The notes: generated from the letters alone by a model not told the origin. A stretch of 60,000 nucleotides of DNA from Lineus longissimus (GCF_910592395.1 NC_088319.1:3164001-3224000), one strand, 5' to 3'. Numbered from the stretch's first letter, positions 43,516-55,590 are shown. Program-made: numbers and translations.

Positions 43516-43700
43516 GTCTAAGGCTGACGTTACATAGGCCTCATTCGTTCACTTCCCACATGTCACGTTCCCCTTAATGCGTTCGTTCCTCACTGAATGC
43601 ATGCCACAAGGCCGTGCATTCACCGAGGAACGTTAAGTAAAGCTGGAACGTGACATGTGGGAAGTGAACGAATGAGGCCTATGTAACGTCAGCCTTAGAC
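43516..43700. mobile_element. 185-bp hairpin MITE with near-perfect arms
   Basis: The left arm begins 'gtctaaggctgacgttacat' and continues to 'gtcacgttcc'. The right arm is its inverse, ending 'gtcagccttagac'. I saw no mismatch over about 55 bp. The central 73 bp includes 'ttaatgcgttcgttcctc' and 'gaggaacgttaag', a further inverted pair. The lack of divergence suggests a young or conversion-maintained element. Confidence 0.8.
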
Positions 43701-44436
43701 TTCACCAAGCAGCGCTATGTTTGAGGAAACATTTTAGACACGGAAACACTCAAAAACGTTTACACCGGCCAAAGGTACTTCAGCTGTGAATGCCATGGAG
43801 TGGCATTCGTGTCCTCCTCGCACACGTCACATAATCTCGGCCAATAGTGGCGAGTGTTGCACTGAAGTTCAGGATGAAGGTATTTTAACCTTTTTACATA
43901 TTTTTAGTTTTTATTTATTTTTGGTACTACGTATCTACATGTGCAAGAAAAACATTTTGTTGTCGCATCTTCTAATAAATAACGCCTCTCCGAAAACGGA
44001 ATAGATACTTGCAATTTGAAAAAGTTTATGCTTGCATCATTTAAAAGGCCCACGCGTGAGAGTGCATATATAGGTTTTATTAACATCATTTATAAATAAA
44101 TTAAAATAACGCTCGTTGGAAATAATGTCGTTGGGATTGGGAGTATAGCCCAGAGTCTATACCCCTCATAACCTAACATTGGCCAGGTGCCACCAACGTA
44201 AATATCCGACCACAGTCCAACTAGTAGCTAATTCAGCTTGTCATTCCTATCCAGCGAGAATCCGCCTTTGATGGTTAGTGTTAGCGTAGGTTAGGTGGCC
44301 GAGAATGAGTATGTTTTTCTCAGTCGACATGACCGTTAAAAAGAGTTAGCCGAAACTATACTTCGGCCTGCGACCATCGGCATCGGTGTTAGAATTGGCG
44401 CGAACGCGGACGCCGATGGTCGCGTGTCGGAGACAA

Positions 44437-44556
44437 TGGGTGATATGAATAAAGACTAGCAAATGCTTTTACTTCAATTTTGTACAGGAAGGCCTAGTGT
44501 AAATGTACATGGAGATTTAGATAAAAGCATTTGCTAGTCTTTATTCATATCACCCA
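44437..44556 (+). mobile_element. 120-bp hairpin MITE, copy A
   Basis: The ends are TGGGTGATATGAATAAAGAC and its inverse, with arms of about 35 bp ('actagcaaatgctttta'). The same element is present in the opposite orientation at 53220-53333; the loop sequence ('tctccatgt', 'tgtacaaaat') confirms the relationship. Confidence 0.85.
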
Positions 44557-45030
44557 GTGTATGAATTCGACTTTACTGCACGAGTAAGTAGCCAGTCATC
44601 TTTAAAAGTCAAAAATCTGAACTTTGGAGTCTGATGTCCATTGGGTTAATATATTGAATTTCAATATCAGCGCCGCTTTGTAGCTTTTGAATATATAAAT
44701 ATTTTTAAATATACTTTTTATTTAGAATTAAATTTCCATATTCCCGATCTTAATATAATCATATCCAAGGGATCGAACATGAATAAGTACAAAGTGTCGC
44801 CCATGCGCTTTCAACACCGACAAAGCAAACAAACAAACCAGCCAGATTGCGCCTGTTTCATTGCTTGAAATAGCAACCCAACTGCCATTGGGGATTGGTA
44901 TTGTTACTTTAGTTCAGGGACAATCTGGGATCGTCTGCAAATAAAGAAGGGTCTATTTCTGTAATCAAAATGATGTAGAAATTTCATTCTGAAGGAACTC
45001 TCGAAACCGGAAGTAGAAGACAGTGTACAA

Positions 45031-45070
45031 GTTCACCGGAAATTGATCACTTTCTTCATTTCCGGTGAAC
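45031..45070. repeat. Perfect 13-bp stem hairpin
   Basis: 'gttcaccggaaat', a 14-base loop and 'atttccggtgaac'. Isolated, with no associated gene. Confidence 0.6.
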
Positions 45071-47268
45071 TCATCGTGCGAATGTAGAGCTTGATTGTGT
45101 CAGCACATGAGATTGAGATGAGATAGTTTGGTATGCTCAGGACTAAGTCCCTTCGTAAATGTTTGTCCGCATAGTTTGGGGCTCTAGAGTACAAACTGCT
45201 GCTGGTTGGATTTTTTAGCACCAACCGTGCACCAGTACCGCGACTGACGACCTTTTTGCTACGTGAACAGGTGATGGTCTTGGCTCTAGCGCAAGCTTGC
45301 GTTTCGGGAGGTTATATTATAATTATTCAGTACTAAAAGTTCGGCTCGGCGAAAATGTGTGGACGTAATCGAACAGCCCCTTTTTTGATTTTGGAAAAGT
45401 ATTTGGTATCGCGGCAAGGGGAGGAGGATCCGCTGATTTTTAGAATGATATCAAAACGTAAAACCTCTTAAAAAATAATGAATTGATAAACAAAACAAAA
45501 ATCTTTTTCTGAAAATGCGAGTCTGATGGATCAACATGTACAGGGGCGAAAGCTGGTCCGAGTCCGGAGGGGGAGGGTATCTTGGGAAGGTAAGACCCAA
45601 TTTCCTGGCATCTGGAAATACACCACATGGAAGTTCTTATTTCCAGTTGAAAGAAAATAGGCGGGTAATGCGTAACAGCTTATAAAGCAAGCAGTCGATT
45701 CTAATCTATCAGGTCTTTCTATGTTGTTAACCAATGTTTCGAAACACGGACCTCCTCTGTCGTTTTTATTCGGGGCACCCCCACCGCACCCCTAAGCTAT
45801 TCCCCCTGGACAACGAAGTGCAGTACAGCCGAAGTAGTGAGAATACCGACCTGTGGCCGTACTTACTCCTAAAGCGTGTTCTATTTCCAAGTTGTTTTGA
45901 GAAAAAAAATGTGTCAGACCGTAACACGAAACAAACCACTATGAGATTGAGCAGATGATCAGGAAGAGAACTAGTGCAGTTCTGGGTAATAAAACCCAGC
46001 AAACGAACTTGATTGGTCGGACAAATTCACCTGTACACACCTGACGTTTTTGTGTCAAGACTAATCGAACTTAAATGATTGATTGTGTGGTGTAAAAACA
46101 ACCAATTCAGATAGTTATCATTTCGATCCAATATCGAAACACACCACGTATTCTGCACTATCAAAACAATCTGATTTAAGGGGCTACCACTGTGTAAATG
46201 TTAGTTGATGAATGATCATTACTCTAGTTGTCTTACTGATATCTATCATACGATAGAAATAGAAAATTAACTGTCACTTTGCAGTGCGATGGCTTCTAAC
46301 AGTAATTTATAGATGCAGTGCTCATTTTGTCTACATCCTTATGGCTGACATGCAAGCATAAATCCCCTAACGGCCAAGTAAGAAAACACTAACGCCCGTT
46401 CGCCATGTTTTGAACGACGGTCAGCCATGTTTCAAACGCCCTCAGATATGATAGACTACCAGCAGGCAGTGGCGCTAATGTATTCACCAACAGAGCACAG
46501 CGGACATGAGCATCAGTTCATATATCTTACTATAAGTGGCCATTGCGACCTCGCGCCATCATTGTTTGAAATCGAATGCCGCCTCATCAGATAGTTCATC
46601 AATACACGCATGGTTTTGATACCAGCAAAGCAGGAAATTGTTTTGTATCGCTAAAACCCGCCGAAAAATAGGTGCGTACTCCTACAGTGTATATACATGT
46701 ATAGCGCATTACATAACGTAATGGCCAACGGAGTACCTTTCATAACTCAAACATCTCTTCGCCTCTCAACTTTGAGTAGCCATAAAGGACTTTATGCGAG
46801 TCGTGTCAATTTCCGCGGCCAATAACCGGTAAAATAATTTCAATCACCTCACAGTTCGAGATTATCGTCAATTGCATTAAATCTCCATTACCTGTCAAAA
46901 TTGAAAAATGGGCGAATATTTCATTGGTGAATATCGATTGGAGGCGGTTAGGTTTCGGCAGCAGCAACAAGCTGTTTTTAGGCAAGTCATCATGCACTGT
47001 GTATCTTGTACACCCATTACTCAATTGCAAGAACTATTCGCCAAAGCAGCAACAACCAAAATTACAGTTGGAAGTTCTTGACTTCAAGTACATTGTATCT
47101 ACTCAAGTATTGGGAAGGTCATCGTCAAAAATTCACTCGCCCAAGATAAATCAACACTTGTGTCAGTATAGATAGCATTTAAAATCGTTCGAAATCGAGT
47201 TTGCATGTGAGACACCAGCGAGATAAATCAAAACCGATAAATTTTCTTTGCAAGAAATTTTGTCGAAT

Positions 47269-49937
47269 AGCATTCCGCGATAATGACGTCACTGCAGCTG
47301 CTGCCCTCTATTTCCCCATCGCTGAATTACAGGCAATGTCGGACAAACATGCGGTTTCGTAATGGATTCAGGCTTTCTAACTAGGGCAGTTAGATTCAAT
47401 CTGGCACATGTCCGAGTGTTGGAAATACTACATAATTGTTCTGAATATTTCTCTCTCTGGCTCTATGGTATCTACGGTGGCCCATTAGGGACATCATGTT
47501 TTTTTTTAGATTCAAATACGATTTTTTTTTCTCGAATTTTCTCCACGGAATTAAGTATTTTCTCCACGGAATTAAGTATTTTCTCCGCGGAAATAACATT
47601 TATCTCCACGGAAATAAATACTTTTCTCCACGGAAATAAATACTTTTCTCCACGGAAATAACATTTATCTCCACGGAAATAAATACTTTTCTCCACGGAA
47701 ATAAATACTTTTCTCCACGGAAATAACATTTATCTCCACGGAAATAACATTTATCTCCACGGAAATAAATACTTTTCTCCACGGAAATAAATACTTTTCT
47801 CCACGGAATTAAGTATTTTCTCCGCGGAAATAACATTTATCTCCACGGAAATAAATACTTTTCTCCACGGAAATAAATACTTTTCTCCACGGAAATAACA
47901 TTTATCTCCACGGAAATAACATTTATCTCCACGGAAATAAATACTTTTCTCCACGGAAATAAATACTTTTCTCCACGGAATTAAGTATTTTCTCCGCGGA
48001 AATAACATTTATCTCCACGGAAATAAATACTTTTCTCCACGGAAATAAATACTTTTCTCCACGGAATTAAGTATTTTCTCCGCGGAAATAACATTTATCT
48101 CCACGGAAATAAATACTTTTCTCCACGGAAATAAATACTTTTCTCCACGGAATTAAGTATTTTCTCCGCGGAAATAAATAATTGATTCCGCTGATATGAT
48201 TGGTCCTGCATTTTAGAGGACGAGGTCAAGGTGAAACTATTAACCCTTAAACCCCAACCTTGCGGTAGGCTCGGGAACCAAGCTGTACAGGCGCTGCCCG
48301 CTGGAACACGAGGCCGCTTGTCAATCCCGTTTGACATTGTCAGATCTGACTATACGTGTATAGTGTTGGCATGAAGACTGTGGAAGATGTAAGTAACACG
48401 ATGATTGTCAGATTTGATACGTTTTGAATCATAAAAATGCAGTTGGTAGCATCTTTGTAGAGTGGCCTAGTATCAGTGAAGAAAACGGTACGTGGAGACC
48501 CACTGCCGATGTTATGTATAGCTAGCTATCGCGCGCAGTAGCTAGCTATACATAACATCGGCAGTGGGTCTCCACGTACCGTTTTCTTCACTGATACTAG
48601 GCCACTCTACAAAGATGCTACCAACTGCATTTTTATGATTCAAAACGTATCAAATCTGACAATCATCGTGTTACTTACATCTTCCACAGTCTTCATGCCA
48701 ACACTATACACGTATAGTCAGATCTGACAATGTCAAACGGGATTGACAAGCGGCCTCGTGTTCCAGCGGGCAGCGCCTGTACAGCTTGGTTCCCGAGCCT
48801 ACCGCAAGGTTGGGGTTTAAGGGTTAATAGTTTCACCTTGACCTCGTCCTCTAAAATGCAGGACCAATCATATCAGCGGAATCAATTATTTATTTCCGCG
48901 GAGAAAATACTTAATTCCGTGGAGAAAAGTATTTATTTCCGTGGAGAAAAGTATTTATTTCCGTGGAGATAAATGTTATTTCCGCGGAGAAAATACTTAA
49001 TTCCGTGGAGAAAAGTATTTATTTCCGTGGAGAAAAGTATTTATTTCCGTGGAGATAAATGTTATTTCCGTGGAGATAAATGTTATTTCCGCGGAGAAAA
49101 TACTTAATTCCGTGGAGAAAAGTATTTATTTCCGTGGAGAAAAGTATTTATTTCCGTGGAGATAAATGTTATTTCCGTGGAGATAAATGTTATTTCCGTG
49201 GAGAAAAGTATTTATTTCCGTGGAGAAAAGTATTTATTTCCGTGGAGATAAATGTTATTTCCGCGGAGAAAATACTTAATTCCGTGGAGAAAAGTATTTA
49301 TTTCCGTGGAGAAAAGTATTTATTTCCGTGGAGATAAATGTTATTTCCGTGGAGATAAATGTTATTTCCGTGGAGAAAAGTATTTATTTCCGTGGAGAAA
49401 AGTATTTATTTCCGTGGAGATAAATGTTATTTCCGTGGAGAAAAGTATTTATTTCCGTGGAGAAAAGTATTTATTTCCGTGGAGATAAATGTTATTTCCG
49501 TGGAGATAAATGTTATTTCCGTGGAGAAAAGTATTTATTTCCGTGGAGAAAAGTATTTATTTCCGTGGAGATAAATGTTATTTCCGTGGAGAAAAGTATT
49601 TATTTCCGTGGAGAAAAGTATTTATTTCCGTGGAGATAAATGTTATTTCCGCGGAGAAAATACTTAATTCCGTGGAGAAAATACTTAATTCCGTGGAGAA
49701 AATTCGAGAAAAAAAAATCGTATTTGAATCTAAAAAAAAACATGATGTCCCTAATGGGCCACCGTAGGTATCATTCATGCTAAACACAATGCAGGGTCAA
49801 AGATAATTGACTTTGAAATAAGCTCAAATGCGTAGAAATAAGTGTCGATGTCCAACTGTCACGTGACTAAAACGTCATCAATATCTTATTCAAATGACCT
49901 TGTGAGCTATAAATAGTAACGTCGCGGAGGGAATGCT
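47269..49937 (+). mobile_element. MITE of the ISL2EU-like family, copy 3, interrupted by a large foldback element
   Basis: The MITE parts (47269-47472 and 49773-49937, 369 bp together) match copies 1 and 2. AT lies on both sides (47267-47268 and 49938-49939). Its right end carries a 3-bp insertion (TCGCGGAGGGAATGCT). A foldback element occupies 47473-49766. It is at least 38 kb from copies 1 and 2 and is a separate insertion. Confidence 0.9.
47473..49766. mobile_element. Foldback element B (2,294 bp giant hairpin)
   Basis: The direct repeat GGTATC (47467-47472 and 49767-49772) flanks it. Ends are TACGGTGGCCCATTAGGG and its inverse. Each arm has an outer unique part with T-runs, then a long array of 21-22-bp units ('tttccgtggagaaaagta', 'tttccgtggagataaatg'), then about 350 bp of unique sequence. 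The arms meet at a 12-base loop near 48528-48539. Inner unique parts (48181-48527 and 48540-48886) looked identical. The arrays differ in length (about 645 bp left, 810 bp right). Repeats of 78-85-residue frames here are artefacts. No transposase is present. Confidence 0.92.
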
Positions 49938-49939
49938 AT

Positions 49940-52414
49940 TGACCAGCGCGTTCTCAGCCCATACCAACTTGAACAAACATATAGGTTAAATGTAATCAAG
50001 TATTCGTAAAGACCAGAGAGTCTCCGGACAGTCATGAAGTTTGGAGCTGCTTGGAGAGTGATCGTCCGTCTCCGCCCACCTTCCTTCCTCGACCAATCAA
50101 ATTAGATCTACCGCAATGCCCTCAATTGGTAAAGGATAGTACTACATGTAAGTTACGATGCAATAGTATTTTATATAAAATTCAAGGATTTTCAGATGAA
50201 TGGGGTAAATTCTCAGGCATATAGATACCTCATTTCTTGGAGTTAGGAGCTAATCTTGGTTTCATATTGTTGGAAATGTTCTCCTCTTAAAAATCATTGC
50301 CAGCTGTTACAAATATCACACTTAAATAGCATTAAATTTTGAAATAAACGAAAGCTTGTTTTTGAAGTTTTATTTCCAAATTCTTGGTCTTTATGGATGA
50401 ATACTTGATGTAATGCATTCGTGCATTACCCACCTTGTGACCTAGATAGATGTACACCTGATATTGTTGGCATATCACTCCATAACATGGGCCCCAGGTT
50501 GTAGGTTTCAGATATCACGCCATTTTACGCCGGGAGAGTGGTGAAAGGAACAAATTGACTAACAGCAGGAGACTGAACACGTTACAAAAACTATGGTGTG
50601 CTTGGATTTCATCACATTTATTTTAAAAACTGTTGGAACAACCTGATTCCTGCAACCTGCCAGCATTCCAAATATTTACCTGCAATTACCGATTTCAATA
50701 CGTCAGCGGGCGTTTTTTTCAAAGATGAACAGAAGGCAGAGATTTACGTTTGAAAATACAAAAGCGTCATTTCAAGAAACCAGACGTTCACATGATGAGC
50801 ATGTCAGCGTTATTAGTTGGCAATGTGACTCTGAACGGCTGAGATCATTATTATACTGTTAAGTGCTATCATGGGGGGGGGGGGGGGGGGGGTGACAAAA
50901 TGCTTACAAAGCCCTGCCATGCCTCAATACCTCCTGGAATATTTAGCTATTTGGTTTGCAAACATCGTTTTGGGCTTTCTTGATTTTGAATTTAGGCCAG
51001 TTTCGAAGTAGGTACTCCTTTTCTAGATTTTACCGGGTCGGAAGGATATTCTTTCACAGGCAGTAAACATGGCTGCGTATTGTGTCCAATTCTGACACGT
51101 CTCATGAAAACGCTAATAAATGCAATTTAGAATCATTGGAACGTTTTCAAATTCACTTCTGACATTGACAAGATATAGGACTAAACTTCTGCAAAGTTTG
51201 ATGAAAATCCCAGTATCGACTTTTTTTAATCACGAAAATGTACGCATACTTAAAACATGTACAAGTATTCCACCGGCATCTCCTTATGGCGTATAAACTA
51301 CATGTATCTCAACAAGTCCAGTACCCGGTCCTCGCCGACCAAATCGCAATGGTGAGTCACCCACTTACATACTGAGCAACTGGCAGTGAAATGGCTTTTG
51401 AGTGACTATACCTCATCATTTCATGTGAAGCAACAATGTTGAGGTTAAAAAAAAACGAAGAAGGTTAACTAGACTAAAATAATCGTCAGTGAGATTATTA
51501 GCTTCATCAACCAGTTGAATGCGTTACGTTAGACTTTACCGGTAATTCAGCCACTTCTTACCTTGACATACGTGGCTACGAAGTAATGAGCTCTATAAGG
51601 AACGACCGCATGTTATTAGTGAGGTTGAGAACAGAAACTTATCCGGATAAAACTCTGTAGGACGATGACGATTAGTAGTGTACATTTCGATCCGTATACG
51701 TGCGAGTATCCGCAAAAAGTCACTGACCGCAACCACCCTAAGGTGTGGTCTGGACTTATGAAAAGAGTATAAGATGATATTTCAAAGAAACAGCCTGTCG
51801 GCACCATCTGTTTGCACGAAGCAACGTTTCTCCTACTTTCCCTTGGAGTAACCGGCCTACTCTAAGATTTGCCCGATGTATTCAACCACCCCGGCAAATG
51901 TGCAGTTCATTGCTACCTACCATCTTCTACCACCCGCTGGGTCAGTCTGCAAATCAGATGTTCAATGTATTCGGTATTTTACGTAATGATCTGCAAACAC
52001 TTCCGTAGGCTGTTCGCGATACTAGTACATTCACTGATGTTCATGCCAGCTCTTCAGTTTTTTGTATCAAAAACCAACAGCTTCCTTGCCAATTTAAAGC
52101 CATTCGCGGTTCGTTGAAAATTTGAAATTTGAAATTGAGTTTGAAATTTTCCAAATGCGTAATACGTACTGAATATGAATTTCAAAATTGCCGTTGTGCA
52201 GACGGAATACAAATATAATAAATGCCAAGTTTCAGCGAAGTTGCATGCATGATAACTTGTATAACTGCATTTCAATTTTCCTGACCCAGGTTAATATCAA
52301 CAGCGTAACTCTACCCTGCTTTACCAAGCTGATTAATACTAGTGCTAATATTGGCCGCATCGCCTCGCACTTGCTAGCAATCTGGTGTGTGAACAGTGAT
52401 ACATAGGTCTACAT
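49940..52414. other. Gene-free stretch
   Basis: No coding content supported. It contains a run of about 18 G at 50874-50892 and the first member of a small repeat family at 52105-52290. Confidence 0.5.
52105..52290 (+). repeat. Unclassified repeat family, copy 1 of 3
   Basis: Key motifs are 'tttgaaatt.gaatttgaaa', 'gaatttcaa.attgccgttgtg' and 'aatgccaagtttcagcgaa' followed by 'ttgcatgca'. The same order of motifs recurs at 52920-53090 and 53091-53219. No coding sequence or clear ends. Confidence 0.6.
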
Positions 52415-52760
52415 ACATAATGAAATTTATATAGCGCTATATCCAGAGATGCGATCTCCGCTCAAAGCGCTTTACAATAATAGAGAAACTGATCAAAGAT
52501 CAGAGACCAAAGACCCTCCCAAACAGATGAGTCTTCAGGAGGGCCTTGAATGTAGTTAGGTCAGTACAAGATGTCAGTTCCGTAGGTAGCTGGTTCCACA
52601 ACATTGGTCCAGCCACCGAAAATGCCCGGTCACCATAGGTTGGTATGCTTGTCTTGGGAACCAGTAGCCTGACACTTTCTGATGACCGGAGCACCCGAGA
52701 CTGGCATCTTGCACTGACATGTTCACACAAGTGATGCAACATATGCAAAAATATCACAGC
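52415..52760 (-). mobile_element. 5'-truncated non-LTR retrotransposon (CR1/L2-like 3' end)
   Basis: On the minus strand the 3' end of a reverse transcriptase frame reads YGDRAFSVAGPMLWNQLP and FKALLKTHLF, with a stop at 52500-52502. The tail that follows, 'gtaaagcgctttgagcgg' then 'agcgctatataaattt', is typical of many CR1/L2-like LINEs (family knowledge). Only about 85 codons remain, as expected of 5' truncation during reverse transcription. Confidence 0.85.
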
Positions 52761-52919
52761 CTAGCTCTAGCTCTTGGCGATGAAAAGGTAGCTAAAACCA
52801 TGGCACACAAATAAAGAAATAAAGCTAACACCTTTAAGCTAATTCCAATGAGTGGGTAGAGTTTATTTGTGCTGTACATCAGATTGGAATAGATGTTTTC
52901 TAACTGGTCATCGTTAAAG

Positions 52920-53219
52920 GCCTACACCGTTCGTTAGATATTGGAAATTTGAAATCGAATTTGAAAGAGATTAACTGTTTAAATACGCACTGAGTGTAAA
53001 TTTCAACATTGTCGTTGGGTAGAATAATTAATATACAAAAACTATAAATGCCAAGTTTCCGCGAATATGCGTGCATAATAACTGCACTACGGCAGTGTGT
53101 AGATACGCACTGAGTGTAAATTTCAACAGTGCCATTGTGTAGACAATATATACAAATGCCATGAATGCCAAGTTTCAGCGAACTTGCATGCAAAATACAA
53201 TGTAACTGCACTACGGCTT
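52920..53219 (+). repeat. Unclassified repeat family, copies 2 and 3 in tandem
   Basis: Two adjacent diverged units, each with 'cgcactgagtgtaaatttcaac', 'aatgccaagttt' and 'taactgcactacggc', begin near 52920 and 53091. They are related to 52105-52290. The second unit abuts the MITE at 53220. Confidence 0.65.
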
Positions 53220-53333
53220 TGGGTGAAATGAAATAAAGACTGGCAAATGCTTTTATCTAAATCTCCATGTAAATTTACCTTTCCGTACAAAATTAAAGTA
53301 AAAGCATTTGCTAGTATTTATTCATATCACCCA
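53220..53333 (-). mobile_element. 114-bp hairpin MITE, copy B
   Basis: TGGGTGAAATGAAATAAAGAC to CATATCACCCA; same family as 44437-44556, reversed. It is more diverged at its left end. Confidence 0.85.
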
Positions 53334-53923
53334 ATGTGTATTTCTTTCCTAAGCTACCATTACATCCAAGAATATAAACGGCGACACCTATATAAGTTAA
53401 GAGTAAGAAGAAATGTCACTTGAGCTGTTCATGAACCTCTCAACTTTGTATCAATGTGATGTGTAAAGCCATATTATGTTAGCAGACAAAAGGCTTTGAC
53501 AATCACGAAACAGCTGTCGCCCCAGGAGAAACTGTCGGTACCCGAGAGGGTACGGCCTCTGACCCAATTGATATCTGACAAGGAAAGGTTTCGCTAATTT
53601 ACTCCTGCGAGGGCCCGAGGTAAGGACAGGGGACTGCCGTTAAAAGAATGGCTTGCGACAGGTAATTAGCGAGACTACTGAACCGGTCGACTGGCTAGTC
53701 ATCTTTCACGTTTCGATTACGATAGCTCCCTCCGTCTGCCCGGGCAAAAAATATATTTATTTCCGTTGGCCAGAAGACATCGCTCTCTGAGCTGCAGCGG
53801 AAAGGGTAGGAGGCAGCTGGGAGAATAACACACGTTGATAACGTAATAACGACATGGACTCCATCCATCCGAATAAAGTATCGAGAAAAGACGAAATGGC
53901 GCGGCATTTTGGTATTTATCAGT

Positions 53924-54384
53924 TGTCCCAAAAAAGTGAACAGCCTTTTGACAGGTATTTTCTCAGCGACAGATTAACTGAATCCATTGAAAATCTTCAC
54001 AGAGTAACATTACGGTATTTTCAACAAGTCCACAAAGTATATAAGAGATCGGTTGCAAATTGTACGAGACTTGTCAAATTCAAAACAGCATGTCAAAAAA
54101 TGCAATATCAGAGCTGTGCAATGTGACCTTCATCATGTTCATGCCAGCTGCCAGGACTGTGTTGGTATCTGTCGATCAGTGTCAGTCTAAAAATAGCCTG
54201 ACTCGGTGTTTTTTGACATACTGTTTTGAATTTTTACAATATTCGCATAATCTGCAACCCACGTCTTGGATATTTTTCAGACTTGTTGATACCTAAGGTT
54301 ACTCTGTGAAAATTTTCAATGAATGCGGGGAATCTATCGCTGAGAAAAGACTCGTCAAAAAGCGGTTCACTGTTTTTTGGGACA
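53924..54384. mobile_element. 461-bp inverted-repeat element with 'tgtcccaaaaaa' ends
   Basis: The left arm (53924 to about 54115) and inverted right arm (about 54190-54384) share 'tgtcccaaaaaa', 'tttctcagcga', 'cattgaaaat', 'ttcacagagtaac', 'attcaaaaca' and 'tgtcaaaaaa'. The arms are roughly 75-80% alike by eye, so it is older than the other palindromes. Ends beginning TGTCCCAAAA are common in Tc1-mariner-like MITEs (family knowledge). No coding sequence. Confidence 0.65.
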
Positions 54385-54581
54385 CTCGATATATATGTTT
54401 GAATTGTTATTGGATTTCATAAACAGTAACGTCAAGGGAAGCAATCATGTAAGCTTCCTACGAGATTGTTGGACATAAACCGATTCTAAACTGATTCTGC
54501 GATTGTGGAACAGTAGTGTATGTGATGACATTCCTGAGATGAGATATTGGAATTAAACACCCGTAGTAGGCCTATACACCT

Positions 54582-54615
<34 letters not shown>
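54582..54615. repeat. Run of 34 G
   Basis: An uninterrupted homopolymer on the plus strand. The length may not be reliable, because sequencing and assembly often err on such runs. Confidence 0.9.
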
Positions 54616-54616
<1 letters not shown>

Positions 54617-54988
54617 GAAGTCAATGTTGAAACAAGTCGAAATCAGTGTTACTCGAGATTTTGTAAGCGTTCCTGGTACAGAATGAATCCTTCGTGAGAT
54701 TTCCCACTCATTATTACCAGAAACCTGGGGCTCGATCTTCTCACACAAACACATCCTCCAACGAAGCTCGAGAGGAATCCATGCTGGTTGTTGCAGGAAA
54801 CTGGATTCACTCGCCTATTAGTAACTTGATTTATCAGGCTAGGAGTCTGCAAGTGATTGGAGATAGTTGATAAACAAACAAGAACATCGCCATCAGGTTT
54901 ACCTTCTACAATAGCGATGTATACGCAGCTCTTTTCCTGCCCAATTTTACACTGACTGCACCAAGAGTAATATTTAACACTCCCCTTT

Positions 54989-55454
54989 AAGCTTGCAGCA
55001 CACTGGACGCCAACTCCGGCGGCAAGGCGCGTTTTTTGCCGCAAGAGTCCTGAACGCCTGAAAAATCCGTAGTGTGCTACAGACGGCGTCAGGCAAACGC
55101 CACTTGCCGCCAGATATCTAGCATATTTGATTTTTGACGCCTGTAGCGGCGTCTGAACGCCAGTGAACGCAAGTAGAATCCAGGTGTGCTACGGATCGCC
55201 GCCAGAGTTGGCGTCAACCAGCGTCAACGGCGAGGCTTTGGCCAATCAGCTTGCGTCTTGACGTCACATGATATCAAAATGGCAGCCCCCACGATTCTTG
55301 GAAGTGGCGGAAAAGACGCTACTGGACGCCAATTCTGAGTAGGTGTGCTATGAGCGCGATCCACTGCCGCCAACTCTGGCGTCGAGCGGCGTTCAGTCGC
55401 GTTCAGTCTGACGCGCCTTGCCGCCGAAGTTGGCGTCCAGTGTGCTGCAAGCTT
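54989..55454. mobile_element. 466-bp MITE with 'aagcttgcagcacactgg' ends
   Basis: The terminal inverted repeats are about 43 bp: 'cacactggacgccaactcc' and 'gcggcaaggcgcg' on the left, mirrored on the right. The interior repeats the theme (gtgtgctac, cgccaactctggcg, gcgtc) in both orientations, so the whole element can fold. A 4-bp TTTA may be its target duplication, but this is ambiguous. Confidence 0.75.
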
Positions 55455-55590
55455 TACAAAGCCACAGTGTTGAACCAAAGCACACTCATCTTTGCCACCG
55501 TATCAAAATGCGTCGGCAATGCGATCGGCGATTGTCGTTATACCGATTATACCACCCCCTCGCTGCATGTTTGATAAATTTCACAATAAA

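Larger units (their letters stand above)
41479..47266. other. Gene-free stretch upstream of the receptor
   Basis: No exon or gene I can support. It includes three listed palindromic elements (43516-43700, 44437-44556, and the hairpin at 45031-45070). A further 12-bp inverted repeat, 'gcgaccatcggc' and 'gccgatggtcgc', lies at 44370-44423. Confidence 0.5.

Noticed and set aside
47396-49787. Many 67-85-codon frames with 'PWRKVFISVEKS'-like repeats
   Set aside because: All are translations of the 21-22-bp arrays in foldback element B and appear symmetrically on both strands.
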